From the NCBI GenBank assembly GCA_934725855.1, contig CAKVCL010000022.1, positions 1 through 57,109 of the forward strand: DNA of 57,109 nt, in the 5' to 3' direction. Below are positions 9,015-17,782 of the stretch, one piece after another. The stretch comes from an uncultured Cellulosilyticum sp. Lineage in GTDB: Bacteria > Bacillota > Clostridia > Lachnospirales > Cellulosilyticaceae. The stretch's first letter is position 1, and each line of letters opens with the position of its first letter. Made by a program: the position numbers and the translations under genes. Under the pieces are notes generated by a model, which had not been told where the DNA came from, did not search any database, and worked only from the letters and a program-made list of their open reading frames with translations.

Positions 9015-10805
9015 ATGAAGATAGTAGAATCAATTCAAGAATATATTGCAAATATGAAAGTACGTAAACAATTATTAGGTATTTATGTCATTGTCATATT
9101 AATTCCTATTTTAATTATAGGTATTTATTTGACTAATATGTTATGCAATATGGTGGTTGAAAAATCAGTCAATGAAGCGCAAGTTAATATAGAACGTATT
9201 AAAGAAAGGTTAGATGATAAGGTTAGAATTGTTAATTTTGTAGCGGAAGTAATTTACGCTAATGATAAAGTTAAAAGAGTACTAAGCACTAAATATGAAG
9301 ATAACATACAAATTATTAATGATTATGCAACAATCAATGAAATTGGTACTTACTTAGCACATTATAAAGAACTCAATAGTATCCGAATTTATACTACTAA
9401 TTCGACACTGCTTAATAACTCTTATTTTATTCAAGTTACACCACAAATACAAAATGAGCAATGGTATAAAAAGGCACTACTTAGAGGAAGCTATATGGAA
9501 TGGTGTTATAAATATGATGAATATAGAAATGAATATTATTTATCACTCATTAGAACTTTAAAGACAAGAGAAAATAAGCATTTGGGTGTATTAGTTATAA
9601 ATGTGAATACAAATCAAATAAAAGACATTATTAAAGATGAACCCTATGAAACGGCTATTTTATTAGATGGAGAGATTATTACATCTACTGGTGATAAAGC
9701 AAAAATAAAGAATATAATGGGTAAACTACAGGATATTCAACTAGAAGAAGATAAAATCTCAAAGCTTAAAGTAAAAACTAAAGAAGGAGAAGGTGATGTT
9801 ATTTATTTGAATTATGTACCTTCAAAGACAAAAGAAACCAATATAGGGATTTGTGTGTATATGGAAATTGATGCTTTGACAAAAGAAACCCGACAGATTG
9901 TCACAAAGAGCCTGAATAGTATTCTTATTAGCATAGGTATAGCAACAGCTCTAATTGTAGCTTTTAGTAAACGTTTTTCAGAACGTATTATTTTAGTTAG
10001 AAAAGAGATGGCAAAGGTAGTTACAGGTGATTTTAATATAAGAAGAAGCATTTCAGGAAAAGACGAAATTGGGGAGCTTTACGAAGATATTTATTGTACG
10101 GTTGAAAGCGTACAGAAATTGGTCAAAGAAATCTATGAAACTAAAATGCAAAAAGAAGAATTTAAAAGAAGACAGAAAGAAATGCAATTTGAAATGTTAG
10201 CAAGCCAGATTAATCCACACTTTCTATATAATACATTAGAAACGATTCGAATGCGTGCATTATGTAATGGTGATGTTGAACTTGCGGGCATTGTAAAGAT
10301 GCTTTCAAAGTTACTTAGGCGAAATTTAGAGGTTTCAGATAAGAGTGTACTACTTTCTTCAGAACTAGAGATGATGAAAGCTTATCTAGAAATTCAGAGA
10401 TTTCGATTTGGGGAGAGAATTACATACGATATAGACTGTAAAATTGAAGCGAGTCAATATAAAATATTACCATTATTATTGCAACCTATCGTTGAAAATG
10501 CTTTTATTCATGGGCTTGAAGGGAAAATTGGATCAGGGAAGATTTTGTGTCAGTTGTATGAAAAAGATGAAAGACTATATATTGTGGTTGAAGATAATGG
10601 ATTAGGGATTAAAGAAGATAAATTGCTAGAAATTATAAGCAGCCTAGAGAATTCAGATGATAAGATTGGAAGAGTTGGATTAAGAAATATATATGAGCGT
10701 ATTAAGCTTTATTATGGCAAAGAATACGGAATCACAATTGAAAGTAAACTAAATAAAGGAACCAAAGTTAGAATGGTGTTACCAATAATAAAGGGAGGAG
10801 TATGA
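9015..10805 (+). CDS. Sensor histidine kinase, YesM/LytS-like class
   Basis: This membrane sensor kinase (596 aa) is of the class that usually accompanies CUT1 sugar transporters. TM1 is near residues 20-42, followed by an extracytoplasmic sensor region of about 255 residues, TM2 near 298-318, then a HAMP linker. The His_kinase domain carries the phospho-acceptor H402 in QINPHFLYNTLE, and the ATPase region has the N-box PIVENAFIHG and DNGLGI. I place the start at ATG 9015, nine bases after AGGAG; an in-frame GTG at 9009 is too close to it. Its stop overlaps the response-regulator start. It probably senses extracellular glycan and controls the flanking genes. Confidence 0.93.
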   Translation: MKIVESIQEYIANMKVRKQLLGIYVIVILIPILIIGIYLTNMLCNMVVEKSVNEAQVNIERIKERLDDKVRIVNFVAEVIYANDKVKRVLSTKYEDNIQIINDYATINEIGTYLAHYKELNSIRIYTTNSTLLNNSYFIQVTPQIQNEQWYKKALLRGSYMEWCYKYDEYRNEYYLSLIRTLKTRENKHLGVLVINVNTNQIKDIIKDEPYETAILLDGEIITSTGDKAKIKNIMGKLQDIQLEEDKISKLKVKTKEGEGDVIYLNYVPSKTKETNIGICVYMEIDALTKETRQIVTKSLNSILISIGIATALIVAFSKRFSERIILVRKEMAKVVTGDFNIRRSISGKDEIGELYEDIYCTVESVQKLVKEIYETKMQKEEFKRRQKEMQFEMLASQINPHFLYNTLETIRMRALCNGDVELAGIVKMLSKLLRRNLEVSDKSVLLSSELEMMKAYLEIQRFRFGERITYDIDCKIEASQYKILPLLLQPIVENAFIHGLEGKIGSGKILCQLYEKDERLYIVVEDNGLGIKEDKLLEIISSLENSDDKIGRVGLRNIYERIKLYYGKEYGITIESKLNKGTKVRMVLPIIKGGV

Positions 10806-12325
10806 TGAGAGTCTTAGTGATTGATGATGAACCCAATGTAAGATTAGGAATAAAAATGCTTATTCCATGGGAGAAGGAAGGCTTTGAAATTATAGGTGAA
10901 GGCACAGATGGAATAGATGGTTTAAATAAAATTATTGAACTAAAGCCTAAATTAGTTTTGATTGATATTAGAATGCCTGGATTAAGTGGACTTGAGGTAA
11001 TTGAAGAGTCAAAAAAAAGAGGCTTTAATGGAAAATTCATTATTACAACAGGTTACTCAGATTTTGAATATGCAAGGAAAGCATTAAGACTAGGAGTAAG
11101 TACATATATTTTAAAGCCAATAGATGAGGAAGAGTTACTTGAAGTTGTAAAAAAACTAAAGGTTGAGATATTAGAAGAAGAAGAGAAAAAACTAAAATTA
11201 GAAGCAAGCAATTTGTATTTAAAAAAGAATATAGTAACTAACCTATTAATGGGAAAAGAAATAACCTTGAGTGAGAAAGAATATTATATAGGGCTTACTG
11301 GTGTAATGGAAAATTATTATGTAGGCATAGTAAAAATAAGTAATAAGGATGATATAGAAAAGTTATTTTTGACATTTAGTGATGGATTAGATGGGATTAT
11401 TAATCCAGAATTTATTCAACTTATTAATGATCAAATAGTAATTGTATTAAATGATGGGAAAGAAAGTGTAAAAATTTTAAAGAGAATTCAAAAGCGTATA
11501 AGAGACGAAGTAGGAATCCCTACTAATATTGGATTAAGCTCAGAGATTAAGGATATTACTATGCTTAGTGAAGGTTATCAAGAAGCTAGTATCTTATTAA
11601 ATAGCACTTTTCTATATCCTGAGGTGGATTTTTTTGATAAAACTATTTTAGAACAACAAGCTCAAAAGGAAGATGCTCAATACTGTAATCCTGAGTGGAT
11701 GGGACAAAAACTGTGTCAATTAATACAAGTAGAAGATAAAGGCAAAATTGAAAGTGAATTACTGCATTTCAAAAAAGTGTTAAGAAGGCTAAATATATCA
11801 AAACAAAAAGTAGCATCAATTTGCAGCAATATGTTGCTTAATCTAGTACAGTTATTAGCCGATACATACAGTGAATTGGCTGAAAAAAAGCCGGCAGGGG
11901 AACTGATTATTGAGCAAATTTACGAATGTAATCATATTGATGAGATTATGAGTTTCATGAGGAAAGAAATAGAAAAGATGTTACAAAAACAAAAAATAGT
12001 TTCCCCAGAACAAATTATGCAAAAGATTATTTACTATATAGATAATAATTATAATAGTGATTTGAAATTGGAGCATTTAGCAAGGTTATTCAACTATAAT
12101 AGTGGTTATCTAGGAAAAAGCTTTAAGAACTATACAGGAAGCAGCTTTAATACCTACTTAGATCAAGTTAGAATTAACCAAGCTAAGAAATTATTAGTAA
12201 ACGGAGACCTGAAAGTTTATGAAATTGCTCAAAAAGTAGGGTATAAGCAGATGGACTATTTTTATAGTAAGTTTAAAAAATATGTAGGAATTAGCCCCTT
12301 AGAATTTAGGAAAACAACGCAATAA
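10805..12325 (+). CDS. Response regulator with AraC-type DNA-binding domain, YesN type
   Basis: This is the cytoplasmic partner of the upstream kinase (506 aa). The N-terminal receiver has the acidic pair in VIDDEP, the phospho-acceptor Asp in LIDIRMPG (residue 54 from this start) and the switch Lys in ILKPID. A variable middle region of roughly 280 residues leads to a C-terminal AraC/XylS helix-turn-helix (LEHLARLFNYNSGYLGKSFK, then YEIAQKVGYKQMDYFYSKFK). An earlier ATG at 10802 is only one base from the ribosome site; ATG 10805 is 6 bases from GGAGG and is preferred. It probably activates the glycan locus, although the target promoters are not proven. Confidence 0.93.
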   Translation: MRVLVIDDEPNVRLGIKMLIPWEKEGFEIIGEGTDGIDGLNKIIELKPKLVLIDIRMPGLSGLEVIEESKKRGFNGKFIITTGYSDFEYARKALRLGVSTYILKPIDEEELLEVVKKLKVEILEEEEKKLKLEASNLYLKKNIVTNLLMGKEITLSEKEYYIGLTGVMENYYVGIVKISNKDDIEKLFLTFSDGLDGIINPEFIQLINDQIVIVLNDGKESVKILKRIQKRIRDEVGIPTNIGLSSEIKDITMLSEGYQEASILLNSTFLYPEVDFFDKTILEQQAQKEDAQYCNPEWMGQKLCQLIQVEDKGKIESELLHFKKVLRRLNISKQKVASICSNMLLNLVQLLADTYSELAEKKPAGELIIEQIYECNHIDEIMSFMRKEIEKMLQKQKIVSPEQIMQKIIYYIDNNYNSDLKLEHLARLFNYNSGYLGKSFKNYTGSSFNTYLDQVRINQAKKLLVNGDLKVYEIAQKVGYKQMDYFYSKFKKYVGISPLEFRKTTQ

Positions 12326-12326
12326 T

Positions 12327-12437
12327 AAGGAAGATAAAGAAACCTATTTTGCATATGAAAATACTCATATAGTAGTATTAAAGAAAGAAACTGTAGAAGA
12401 GCAAATTAGGGATGGCAGATGGGTTGTGATAGAATGA
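12327..12437 (+). pseudogene. Coding-like 36-codon stretch with no start, possible gene remnant
   Basis: Between the response regulator and the DUF2225 gene, one frame is open from 12303. From 12327 it reads as a convincing protein C-terminus (it contains ETYFAYENTHIVVLKKE and ends DGRWVVIE). It stops at TGA 12435-12437, overlapping the next gene's ATG in the classic ATGA arrangement. The frame has no ATG or TTG, and its single GTG is three codons from the stop. An upstream TAG at 12300-12302 closes it. It could be the tail of a deleted gene, a small gene using a non-standard start, or chance. I recognise no family. Confidence 0.4.
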
Positions 12438-13246
12438 TTAATATATTTGAAGAATTAAAAGAGGTGGGATTTGATAATCTTGAAAAGGTTGAGCTATTTC
12501 CGCCTAAACAAGAACTGAGTGATAAAGAAAAAGAAATTAATAAAAAGAAACTTAGTGTAGAAGAAGTGCTTTATGATAAAAGCTATATATGTCCAGTATG
12601 TAATAGAGAATTTAAAAGTAAAGCAATCCGTTCAGGCAAAAATAGGCTTTTAAATGTGGATTTGGATTTAAAGGCAAATTATGACACAGTTAATCCACTG
12701 ATTTATGAATGTGTTGTGTGTGAAAATTGTGGTTATGCAGGCTTAAGCAAAAACTTCAATTCCATAACGAATAATCAGATTAGATGGGTTAAAGAACAAA
12801 TATGCACAAAATATAAGGAGCATCATTATCCACCTATCATGACGGAAAAAGATGCAGTTTTACGCTATAAATTAGCACTGCTTACAAGCTATGTAAAAAA
12901 AGCAAAAGATGGAGAAAAGGCGTACATTTGTTTAAAACTTGCTTGGCTTTATCGAGATATGAAAGAAACTGCCTTAGAGGAGCTGTTTTTACAGCATGCA
13001 CTAACAGGATTTGAAAATGCATATAACAATGAGCGTTTTCCTATATTTGAGTTAGGAGAACTAACTACAGCCTATATTATTGCAGACATTCATCGAAGAA
13101 TGAAAAATTATGATAAGGCGATGCAATGGGTTGGTTTTGTGGTGATGGATCGAAGTGTTTCATTAAGACTAAAAACGAAAGCACTTCATTTAAAAGGGGT
13201 TATTGCAGAAGAAAAAAGAAAGAAGGAAGAAAGTCAAATAGAATAA
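12434..13246 (+). CDS. DUF2225 zinc-ribbon protein
   Basis: This cytoplasmic protein (270 aa) belongs to the DUF2225 family of Firmicutes, whose function is unknown. Two CxxC pairs (CPVCNREF near residue 49 and CENCGYAG near residue 95) should bind zinc. The C-terminal half is helical and TPR-like (LAWLYRDMKE, YIIADIHRRMKNYDKAMQWVG). ATG 12434 gives MINIFEELKEVGFDNLE, which resembles the usual family N-terminus. A longer start at 12419 is possible and has a modest AGGGA site. The ATG overlaps the stop of an upstream coding-like stretch, suggesting translational coupling that is now, or was once, in use. Confidence 0.85.
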   Translation: MINIFEELKEVGFDNLEKVELFPPKQELSDKEKEINKKKLSVEEVLYDKSYICPVCNREFKSKAIRSGKNRLLNVDLDLKANYDTVNPLIYECVVCENCGYAGLSKNFNSITNNQIRWVKEQICTKYKEHHYPPIMTEKDAVLRYKLALLTSYVKKAKDGEKAYICLKLAWLYRDMKETALEELFLQHALTGFENAYNNERFPIFELGELTTAYIIADIHRRMKNYDKAMQWVGFVVMDRSVSLRLKTKALHLKGVIAEEKRKKEESQIE

Positions 13247-13386
13247 AACTGTAAAAATATAACTTTAGAAATCATCTGATTTAGGGTTAATTTAGATGAA
13301 TGAGTAAAAACTAATAGAAAGTGAACTTATAGGCGTTTAATTTTTTATATTATAGTATACCTATATAAATTCTATGTATTATATGG

Positions 13387-13392
13387 TATAAT
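13387..13392 (+). promoter_or_regulatory. -10 element of the pyruvate kinase promoter
   Basis: There is a perfect TATAAT 66 bases before the pyk start. I cannot find a convincing -35 box at the expected distance, so confidence is limited. Confidence 0.4.
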
Positions 13393-13458
13393 AAGCTCGA
13401 AAAAATGACATTTAACACACAACATTGTAATTCTTAAAGGAGACTAGAAAGATTAATT

Positions 13459-15201
13459 ATGAGAAAAACTAAAATTGTATGCACCCTAGGTCCATCAACG
13501 GCAGACGACAGTGTTTTAAAAAGATTAATGTTAGAAGGTTTAGATGTAGCAAGATTTAACTTCTCTCATGGCACGCATGAAACACACAAGGCTACATTTG
13601 ACCGAGTTGATAGACTTAGAAAAGAGTTAGGGTTACCAATTGCTGCTTTATTAGATACTAAAGGACCAGAAGTAAGAGTTTGCCAATTTAAAGAAGGAAA
13701 AGTTCATTTAACAAAAGGTGAAACTTTTACATTAACCAGTAGAGAACTTGAAGGAACAAATGAAATTGTTTCGATTACTTATAAAAATTTACCAAATGAT
13801 GTAAAAGAGGGCGCACGCATTCTTTTAGATGATGGATTAATTGAATTAATCGTAGAGAAAGTAGAAGGTGGAACAGATATTATTTGCCGTATTATGAACA
13901 ACGGTGATGTATCAAACAATAAAGGAGTGAATCTTCCAGATACACGCCTTTCAATGCCTTATTTAAGTGAAAAAGATAAGTCAGATATCATTTTCGGTAT
14001 AAAAACAGGTTATGACTTTATTGCGGCATCTTTTGTAAGATGTGCAGATGATGTACTTGAAATCAGAAAAATTTTAGAAGAACACAACTGTAATTCTATT
14101 CGTATTATTTCTAAGATTGAAAATCAAGAAGGTGTAGATCATATTGATGAAATTATTCGTGTATCAGATGGCATCATGGTTGCGCGTGGAGACATGGGCG
14201 TAGAAATTCCTGGGGAAGAAGTTCCAGCTATTCAAAAAATGATTATTAAGAAAACAGTAGCTGTGGGTAAACAAGTTATTACAGCGACACAAATGCTTGA
14301 TTCTATGATGAAAAATCCTCGTGCAACAAGAGCTGAAATTAGTGACGTTGCAAATGCTATTTATGATGGAACAAGTGCCATCATGCTTTCAGGAGAAACA
14401 GCAGCCGGAGCTTACCCAATAGAAGCTGTTCAAACAATGGCACGTATTGCGCTTAAGACAGAAGCAGATATCGACTATGTAAAACGTTGCAAAGAAAAAG
14501 GCAGCGATGCTTCATCTAATGTAACTAGTGCTATTTCACATGCGACTTGCACCACAGCGCATGATTTAAATGCTGCAGCAATCGTTACGGTTACTAAATC
14601 AGGACGTACAGCTAGAATGATTTCTAAATTTAGACCAAGCTGTCCAATCTTAGGATGTACAACGTCTGAAAGCGTTTATCGTCACATGAACTTAATGTGG
14701 GGCGTTAAACCATTATTAATGGATGAAAAACAAGACGCCAATGACTTATTTACAGAAGCACTTGAAGTAGCAGAGCAAACAGGTATGGTTCATAAAGGGG
14801 AACTTGTGGTCATTACAAGTGGATTACCATTAGGAGTTACAGGAACAACAAATATGATTAAAGTAGATGTAATCGGTAACATTTTAGCATCTGGCGTGGG
14901 TATTGGAAATAAATCTGTATGCAGCAGCTTATGTGTATGTAAAGATATTAAAGAAGCTAATGAGAAATTTATGGAAGGAGACATCCTTGTCATGCCAAAG
15001 ACAAATAATGATATGCTTTCATTATTAAGAAGAGCTTCAGGGATCATTACAGAAGAAGATGGTGTAAACTCACATGCAGCAGTAGTTGGACTTGCATTAG
15101 ATATTCCAGTTATTACAGGGGTAGTAAATGCAACGGATCTATTAAAAACAGGTGCGGTTGTAACATTAGATGCAGCTAGAGGCGTTGTATCTAATAACTA
15201 A
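13459..15201 (+). CDS. pyk: Pyruvate kinase with C-terminal PEP-utilising domain
   Basis: It converts phosphoenolpyruvate and ADP to pyruvate and ATP in the cytoplasm, the last step of glycolysis. The N-terminal MRKTKIVCTLGPS, substrate loop DVARFNFSHG, the metal/PEP site (ISKIENQEGVDHIDEI, MVARGDMGVEIP) and the ATQMLDSM signature are all present. At 580 aa it is about 100 residues longer than the E. coli enzyme. The extension is the PEP-utilising mobile-domain homologue with GVNSHAAVVG, seen in Bacillus and many clostridial enzymes. The start follows AAAGGAGA. It is a single gene between its own promoter region and a strong terminator. Confidence 0.97.
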   Translation: MRKTKIVCTLGPSTADDSVLKRLMLEGLDVARFNFSHGTHETHKATFDRVDRLRKELGLPIAALLDTKGPEVRVCQFKEGKVHLTKGETFTLTSRELEGTNEIVSITYKNLPNDVKEGARILLDDGLIELIVEKVEGGTDIICRIMNNGDVSNNKGVNLPDTRLSMPYLSEKDKSDIIFGIKTGYDFIAASFVRCADDVLEIRKILEEHNCNSIRIISKIENQEGVDHIDEIIRVSDGIMVARGDMGVEIPGEEVPAIQKMIIKKTVAVGKQVITATQMLDSMMKNPRATRAEISDVANAIYDGTSAIMLSGETAAGAYPIEAVQTMARIALKTEADIDYVKRCKEKGSDASSNVTSAISHATCTTAHDLNAAAIVTVTKSGRTARMISKFRPSCPILGCTTSESVYRHMNLMWGVKPLLMDEKQDANDLFTEALEVAEQTGMVHKGELVVITSGLPLGVTGTTNMIKVDVIGNILASGVGIGNKSVCSSLCVCKDIKEANEKFMEGDILVMPKTNNDMLSLLRRASGIITEEDGVNSHAAVVGLALDIPVITGVVNATDLLKTGAVVTLDAARGVVSNN

Positions 15202-15257
15202 TCGTGAAATATACAGTAAGACTATAAAAATAGCTTTTAATCTTATTGTTAAGATAT

Positions 15258-15298
15258 AAAAAGAACAAGCTTCAAGTTATATGAAGCTTGTTCTTTTT
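15258..15298. terminator. Intrinsic terminator after pyk
   Basis: AAAAAGAACAAGCTTCA (15258-15274) pairs perfectly with TGAAGCTTGTTCTTTTT (15282-15298). A T-run ends the distal arm, and A-richness on the other side could make it work in both directions. Confidence 0.92.
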
Positions 15299-15348
15299 GG
15301 TTTGGTGTGTATTTGGTATATATTTCTTTAGAGTAAATTTTATATTGT

Positions 15349-15417
15349 AACTTAGCAGGGTACACTAAGTTATCATTCGCTTAAACTTAAAAGATTGATT
15401 CGTATTAATCTTTTAAG
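15349..15417. other. Two stem-loops between convergent genes pyk and yjiH-like
   Basis: AACTTAG/CTAAGTT (15349-15355 and 15365-15371) and CTTAAAAGATT/AATCTTTTAAG (15386-15396 and 15407-15417) are inverted repeats without clear T-runs. The second is the best candidate for the 3' end of the minus-strand gene ending at 15496. The rest of 15202-15495 shows no gene. Confidence 0.4.
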
Positions 15418-15495
15418 CTAATAAAGCGATTCTCTGTAAATTGATAATAACATATATTTACAAAATTAGCAATGATTAAATATGAAAGGCATTTA

Positions 15496-16878
15496 TTAAG
15501 CAAAAATAATATGTGCTATTAAGGAAATAATAGGGAGCGTAATGAGGGTTCTTTCAATAAAAATTACAAATAACTCCCAAAGTTTAATAGGTATTTTGGA
15601 ACCAAGCAGTAAGGCACCTACCTCAGACAGATAGATAAGCTGTGTGACAGAAACACTAGCAATAATAAATCTTGTCATATCACTTTCTATTCCAGTGGCT
15701 AATACAGAAGGAAGAAGCATATCAGCGAAGCCTGCAATAAGTGTCTTGGAAGCAACAGTAGCTTCAGGTATTTTTAATACATTTAGGATAGGTATAAATG
15801 GTAGTCCAAGAATCTCAAATAGAGGTGTATAGCTTGCTAATATTAAAGCAAGGGTTCCAACGGTCATAACTACAGGAATGACACCTAGCCACATATCTAC
15901 TACATTTTTAACACCATCAATGAAGACACATTGAACGAAATTTTGTCCCTCTGCTTTTTTTAAAGCAAAATGGAGGCTGTCTTTAAATGAATGAGAAGAG
16001 GCATTTTCTTTAGTTTGTTTAGGTGCAGATGGATAGAAGATGTCCTTTTTCATAGAAAGTGGTGGAAGTTTTGGCATAATAATAGCAGCAACTAAACTAG
16101 CAAAGGTAACTGTCAAATAAAAAGGGACAAATAAATGTCCAAGCCCAACATTATTAATGACTACTAAACTAAAAGTAATCGATACAAGAGAAAAGGTCGT
16201 ACCAATGACAACTGCTTCACGTTCTGTATAAAATCCTTCTTCATATTGCCTACTTGTAAGAAGCACCCCAATGGTTCCATCCCCTAACCAAGAAGCAATA
16301 CAATCAATAGCTGCGCGCCCAGGCAGGCCGAATATAGGACGCATAACCTTAGAAAGCAGAGAGCCAATAAATTCTAAAAGTCCAAATTCTAGAAGCAATG
16401 GAAGAAATAATCCTGCAAATAGGAAAATAGAAAATAAAGTAGGCAGTAAACTAACTAATACTAGGCTTCCAGTGTCTTCAGAACTAATGATATGGACGAG
16501 TGAAATCAGCTTGCTAGGAATTAAACCATGCTTTTCAAGGAGAATCAGTGAGGCAAATAAACAAGCTATGATTCTTAAAGCAAACCATATAAGAGAAGGA
16601 TTAAATAACATATTTAAAAACGTGTGATTTAATACAAATTTAGGTTTAAACCATTTAGTGAGTAAGGCGCCTATTGTGGAGCAAGCAATTATGACAAACA
16701 AGACGGTTTCTATGTGTGAAGCCAGTAAGGTTTGTAAGCCAGAAGATAAAATGGCAATTGGAATGGTGATAGAACCCTTATAAGGAATGGGAATCATAAA
16801 AAGAAAAATGCCCAATAAAGAAGGGAGTATGAATTTAAGTATGTTTTTGGATGTACGTGTTGTTGAGAGCGTATTCAT
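15496..16878 (-). CDS. yjiH: YjiH family membrane protein with nucleoside-recognition (Gate) domain
   Basis: This integral membrane protein (460 aa) has about ten hydrophobic segments. The opening KFILPSLLGIFLFMIPIPYKGSITIPI, the Gate-type repeats (SWLGDGTIGVLLTSRQYEEG) and the closing YLSEVGALLLGSKIPIKLWELFVIF resemble YjiH/COG3314. The transported solute is unknown; the family name reflects similarity to nucleoside-transporter gates. The open frame extends 27 codons upstream, but ATG 16878 is preceded by AGAAAGGA, and the upstream codons overlap a good promoter, so I use the shorter start. It is transcribed alone on the minus strand, convergent with pyk. Confidence 0.85.
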   Translation of the reverse strand: MNTLSTTRTSKNILKFILPSLLGIFLFMIPIPYKGSITIPIAILSSGLQTLLASHIETVLFVIIACSTIGALLTKWFKPKFVLNHTFLNMLFNPSLIWFALRIIACLFASLILLEKHGLIPSKLISLVHIISSEDTGSLVLVSLLPTLFSIFLFAGLFLPLLLEFGLLEFIGSLLSKVMRPIFGLPGRAAIDCIASWLGDGTIGVLLTSRQYEEGFYTEREAVVIGTTFSLVSITFSLVVINNVGLGHLFVPFYLTVTFASLVAAIIMPKLPPLSMKKDIFYPSAPKQTKENASSHSFKDSLHFALKKAEGQNFVQCVFIDGVKNVVDMWLGVIPVVMTVGTLALILASYTPLFEILGLPFIPILNVLKIPEATVASKTLIAGFADMLLPSVLATGIESDMTRFIIASVSVTQLIYLSEVGALLLGSKIPIKLWELFVIFIERTLITLPIISLIAHIIFA

Positions 16879-16938
16879 GTAAGATATAGTCCTTTCTAGT
16901 CTAAATAATAATATGTCAACTACGTTGTATGGTACTTT

Positions 16939-16967
16939 ATTATACGGTACATAAAGCAAATTATCAA
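16939..16967 (-). promoter_or_regulatory. Sigma-A promoter of the YjiH-like gene with repeated motif over -10
   Basis: On the minus strand, TTGATA (16962-16967) and TATAAT (16939-16944) are separated by exactly 17 bases. The sequence over and after the -10 contains two direct copies, GTACCGTA and GTACCATA, 15 bases apart. That is a plausible repressor site overlapping the promoter. Confidence 0.7.
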
Positions 16968-17084
16968 TACATAATTTAATATTTATGCATAAAATAAATA
17001 ATTATTCAATTTGATGTATAGCAAGTAAATAATATACAGTGAAGAAACAAATTGTAAATGAATGATATGTAGAATAAAAAACAT

Positions 17085-17133
17085 GCAAAAATAAGAAAAG
17101 AGTATGGCTTATGGTAAGACATAGACCATACTC
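17085..17133 (-). terminator. Intrinsic terminator of the chromate transporter operon
   Basis: On the minus strand the 14-base arms at 17120-17133 and 17100-17113 pair at 12 positions and are followed by TTTTCTTATTTTT. It lies about 80 bases after the last chromate-transporter gene. A 62-codon open frame over this region looks spurious. Confidence 0.75.
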
Positions 17134-17213
17134 GGAGAAAGGATATTGTAAAACAGAACATAATTAGCATAAATGATACTGAGTAAAAAAACAAGGTACT
17201 AGGCCTTTGAGAA

Positions 17214-17777
17214 TCATAAGTTAAATACTATCCCTACAAGAGCACCTGCCATAATAAAAACGATAGGATGAAGTTTAAATTTTTTAGTAGCAAGAAAGAA
17301 AAGAATAAAAATTATAAGTGCTTTTGTGTTAAAAAGGTCTAGCCATTGATGTGAAAGTTTAAATTGTTCAAAGGTGAAAATAGAAACTTTGAGTACTTCA
17401 AAACCTGCTATCGCAATAAGTGCAGTAACAGCTGGCCGAAGTCCATAAAAAGCACTTTTTACATAGAGATTTTCTTGAAATTTATTTAAAAAGCCAGCAA
17501 TTATGATAACGATGATAATGGAGGGGGTGACGAGACCAAGGGTAGCCACAATCCCACCACTGATTCCTGCCAAAGAGTAGCCGGCATAGGTAGCCATATT
17601 CACTCCAATTGGACCTGGCGTAGATTCTGAAATGGCAATCATATCAGGAAGCATAGAGGCATCAAACCAAGGATATTTCTCGGCTAGGTTATATAGGAAA
17701 GGTAAAGTTGCCAGTCCGCCACCTAAAGCAAATAAACCAATCTTAAAAAATTCATAGAAAAGCTGAAAGTAAATCAT
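17214..17777 (-). CDS. Chromate transporter, CHR domain, second half-size subunit
   Basis: This short-chain CHR protein (187 aa) has a single ChrA-type domain with about five to six membrane segments. The motifs KIGLFALGGGLATLPFL and ESTPGPIGVNMATYAGY are characteristic of the ChrA family. Short CHR proteins are encoded as pairs and probably work as a heterodimer. The pair is annotated for chromate efflux, but the physiological anion is often unknown. It starts 5 bases after the stop of its partner, in the same operon, with a ribosome site inside that partner's end (AAAGGAGG on the minus strand). Confidence 0.9.
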   Translation of the reverse strand: MIYFQLFYEFFKIGLFALGGGLATLPFLYNLAEKYPWFDASMLPDMIAISESTPGPIGVNMATYAGYSLAGISGGIVATLGLVTPSIIIVIIIAGFLNKFQENLYVKSAFYGLRPAVTALIAIAGFEVLKVSIFTFEQFKLSHQWLDLFNTKALIIFILFFLATKKFKLHPIVFIMAGALVGIVFNL

Positions 17778-17782
17778 AGTTT

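Noticed and set aside
10800..12437. A frameshift extending the response regulator into the 36-codon coding-like stretch
   Set aside because: The regulator already ends at the normal point of the AraC domain (SPLEFRK), so an extension is not needed. I kept the stretch as a separate remnant.
17006..17194. Open frame of 62 codons on the minus strand between yjiH-like and chromate genes
   Set aside because: It has low-complexity Phe/Ile/Cys composition, no ribosome site, and it overlaps a better-supported terminator.
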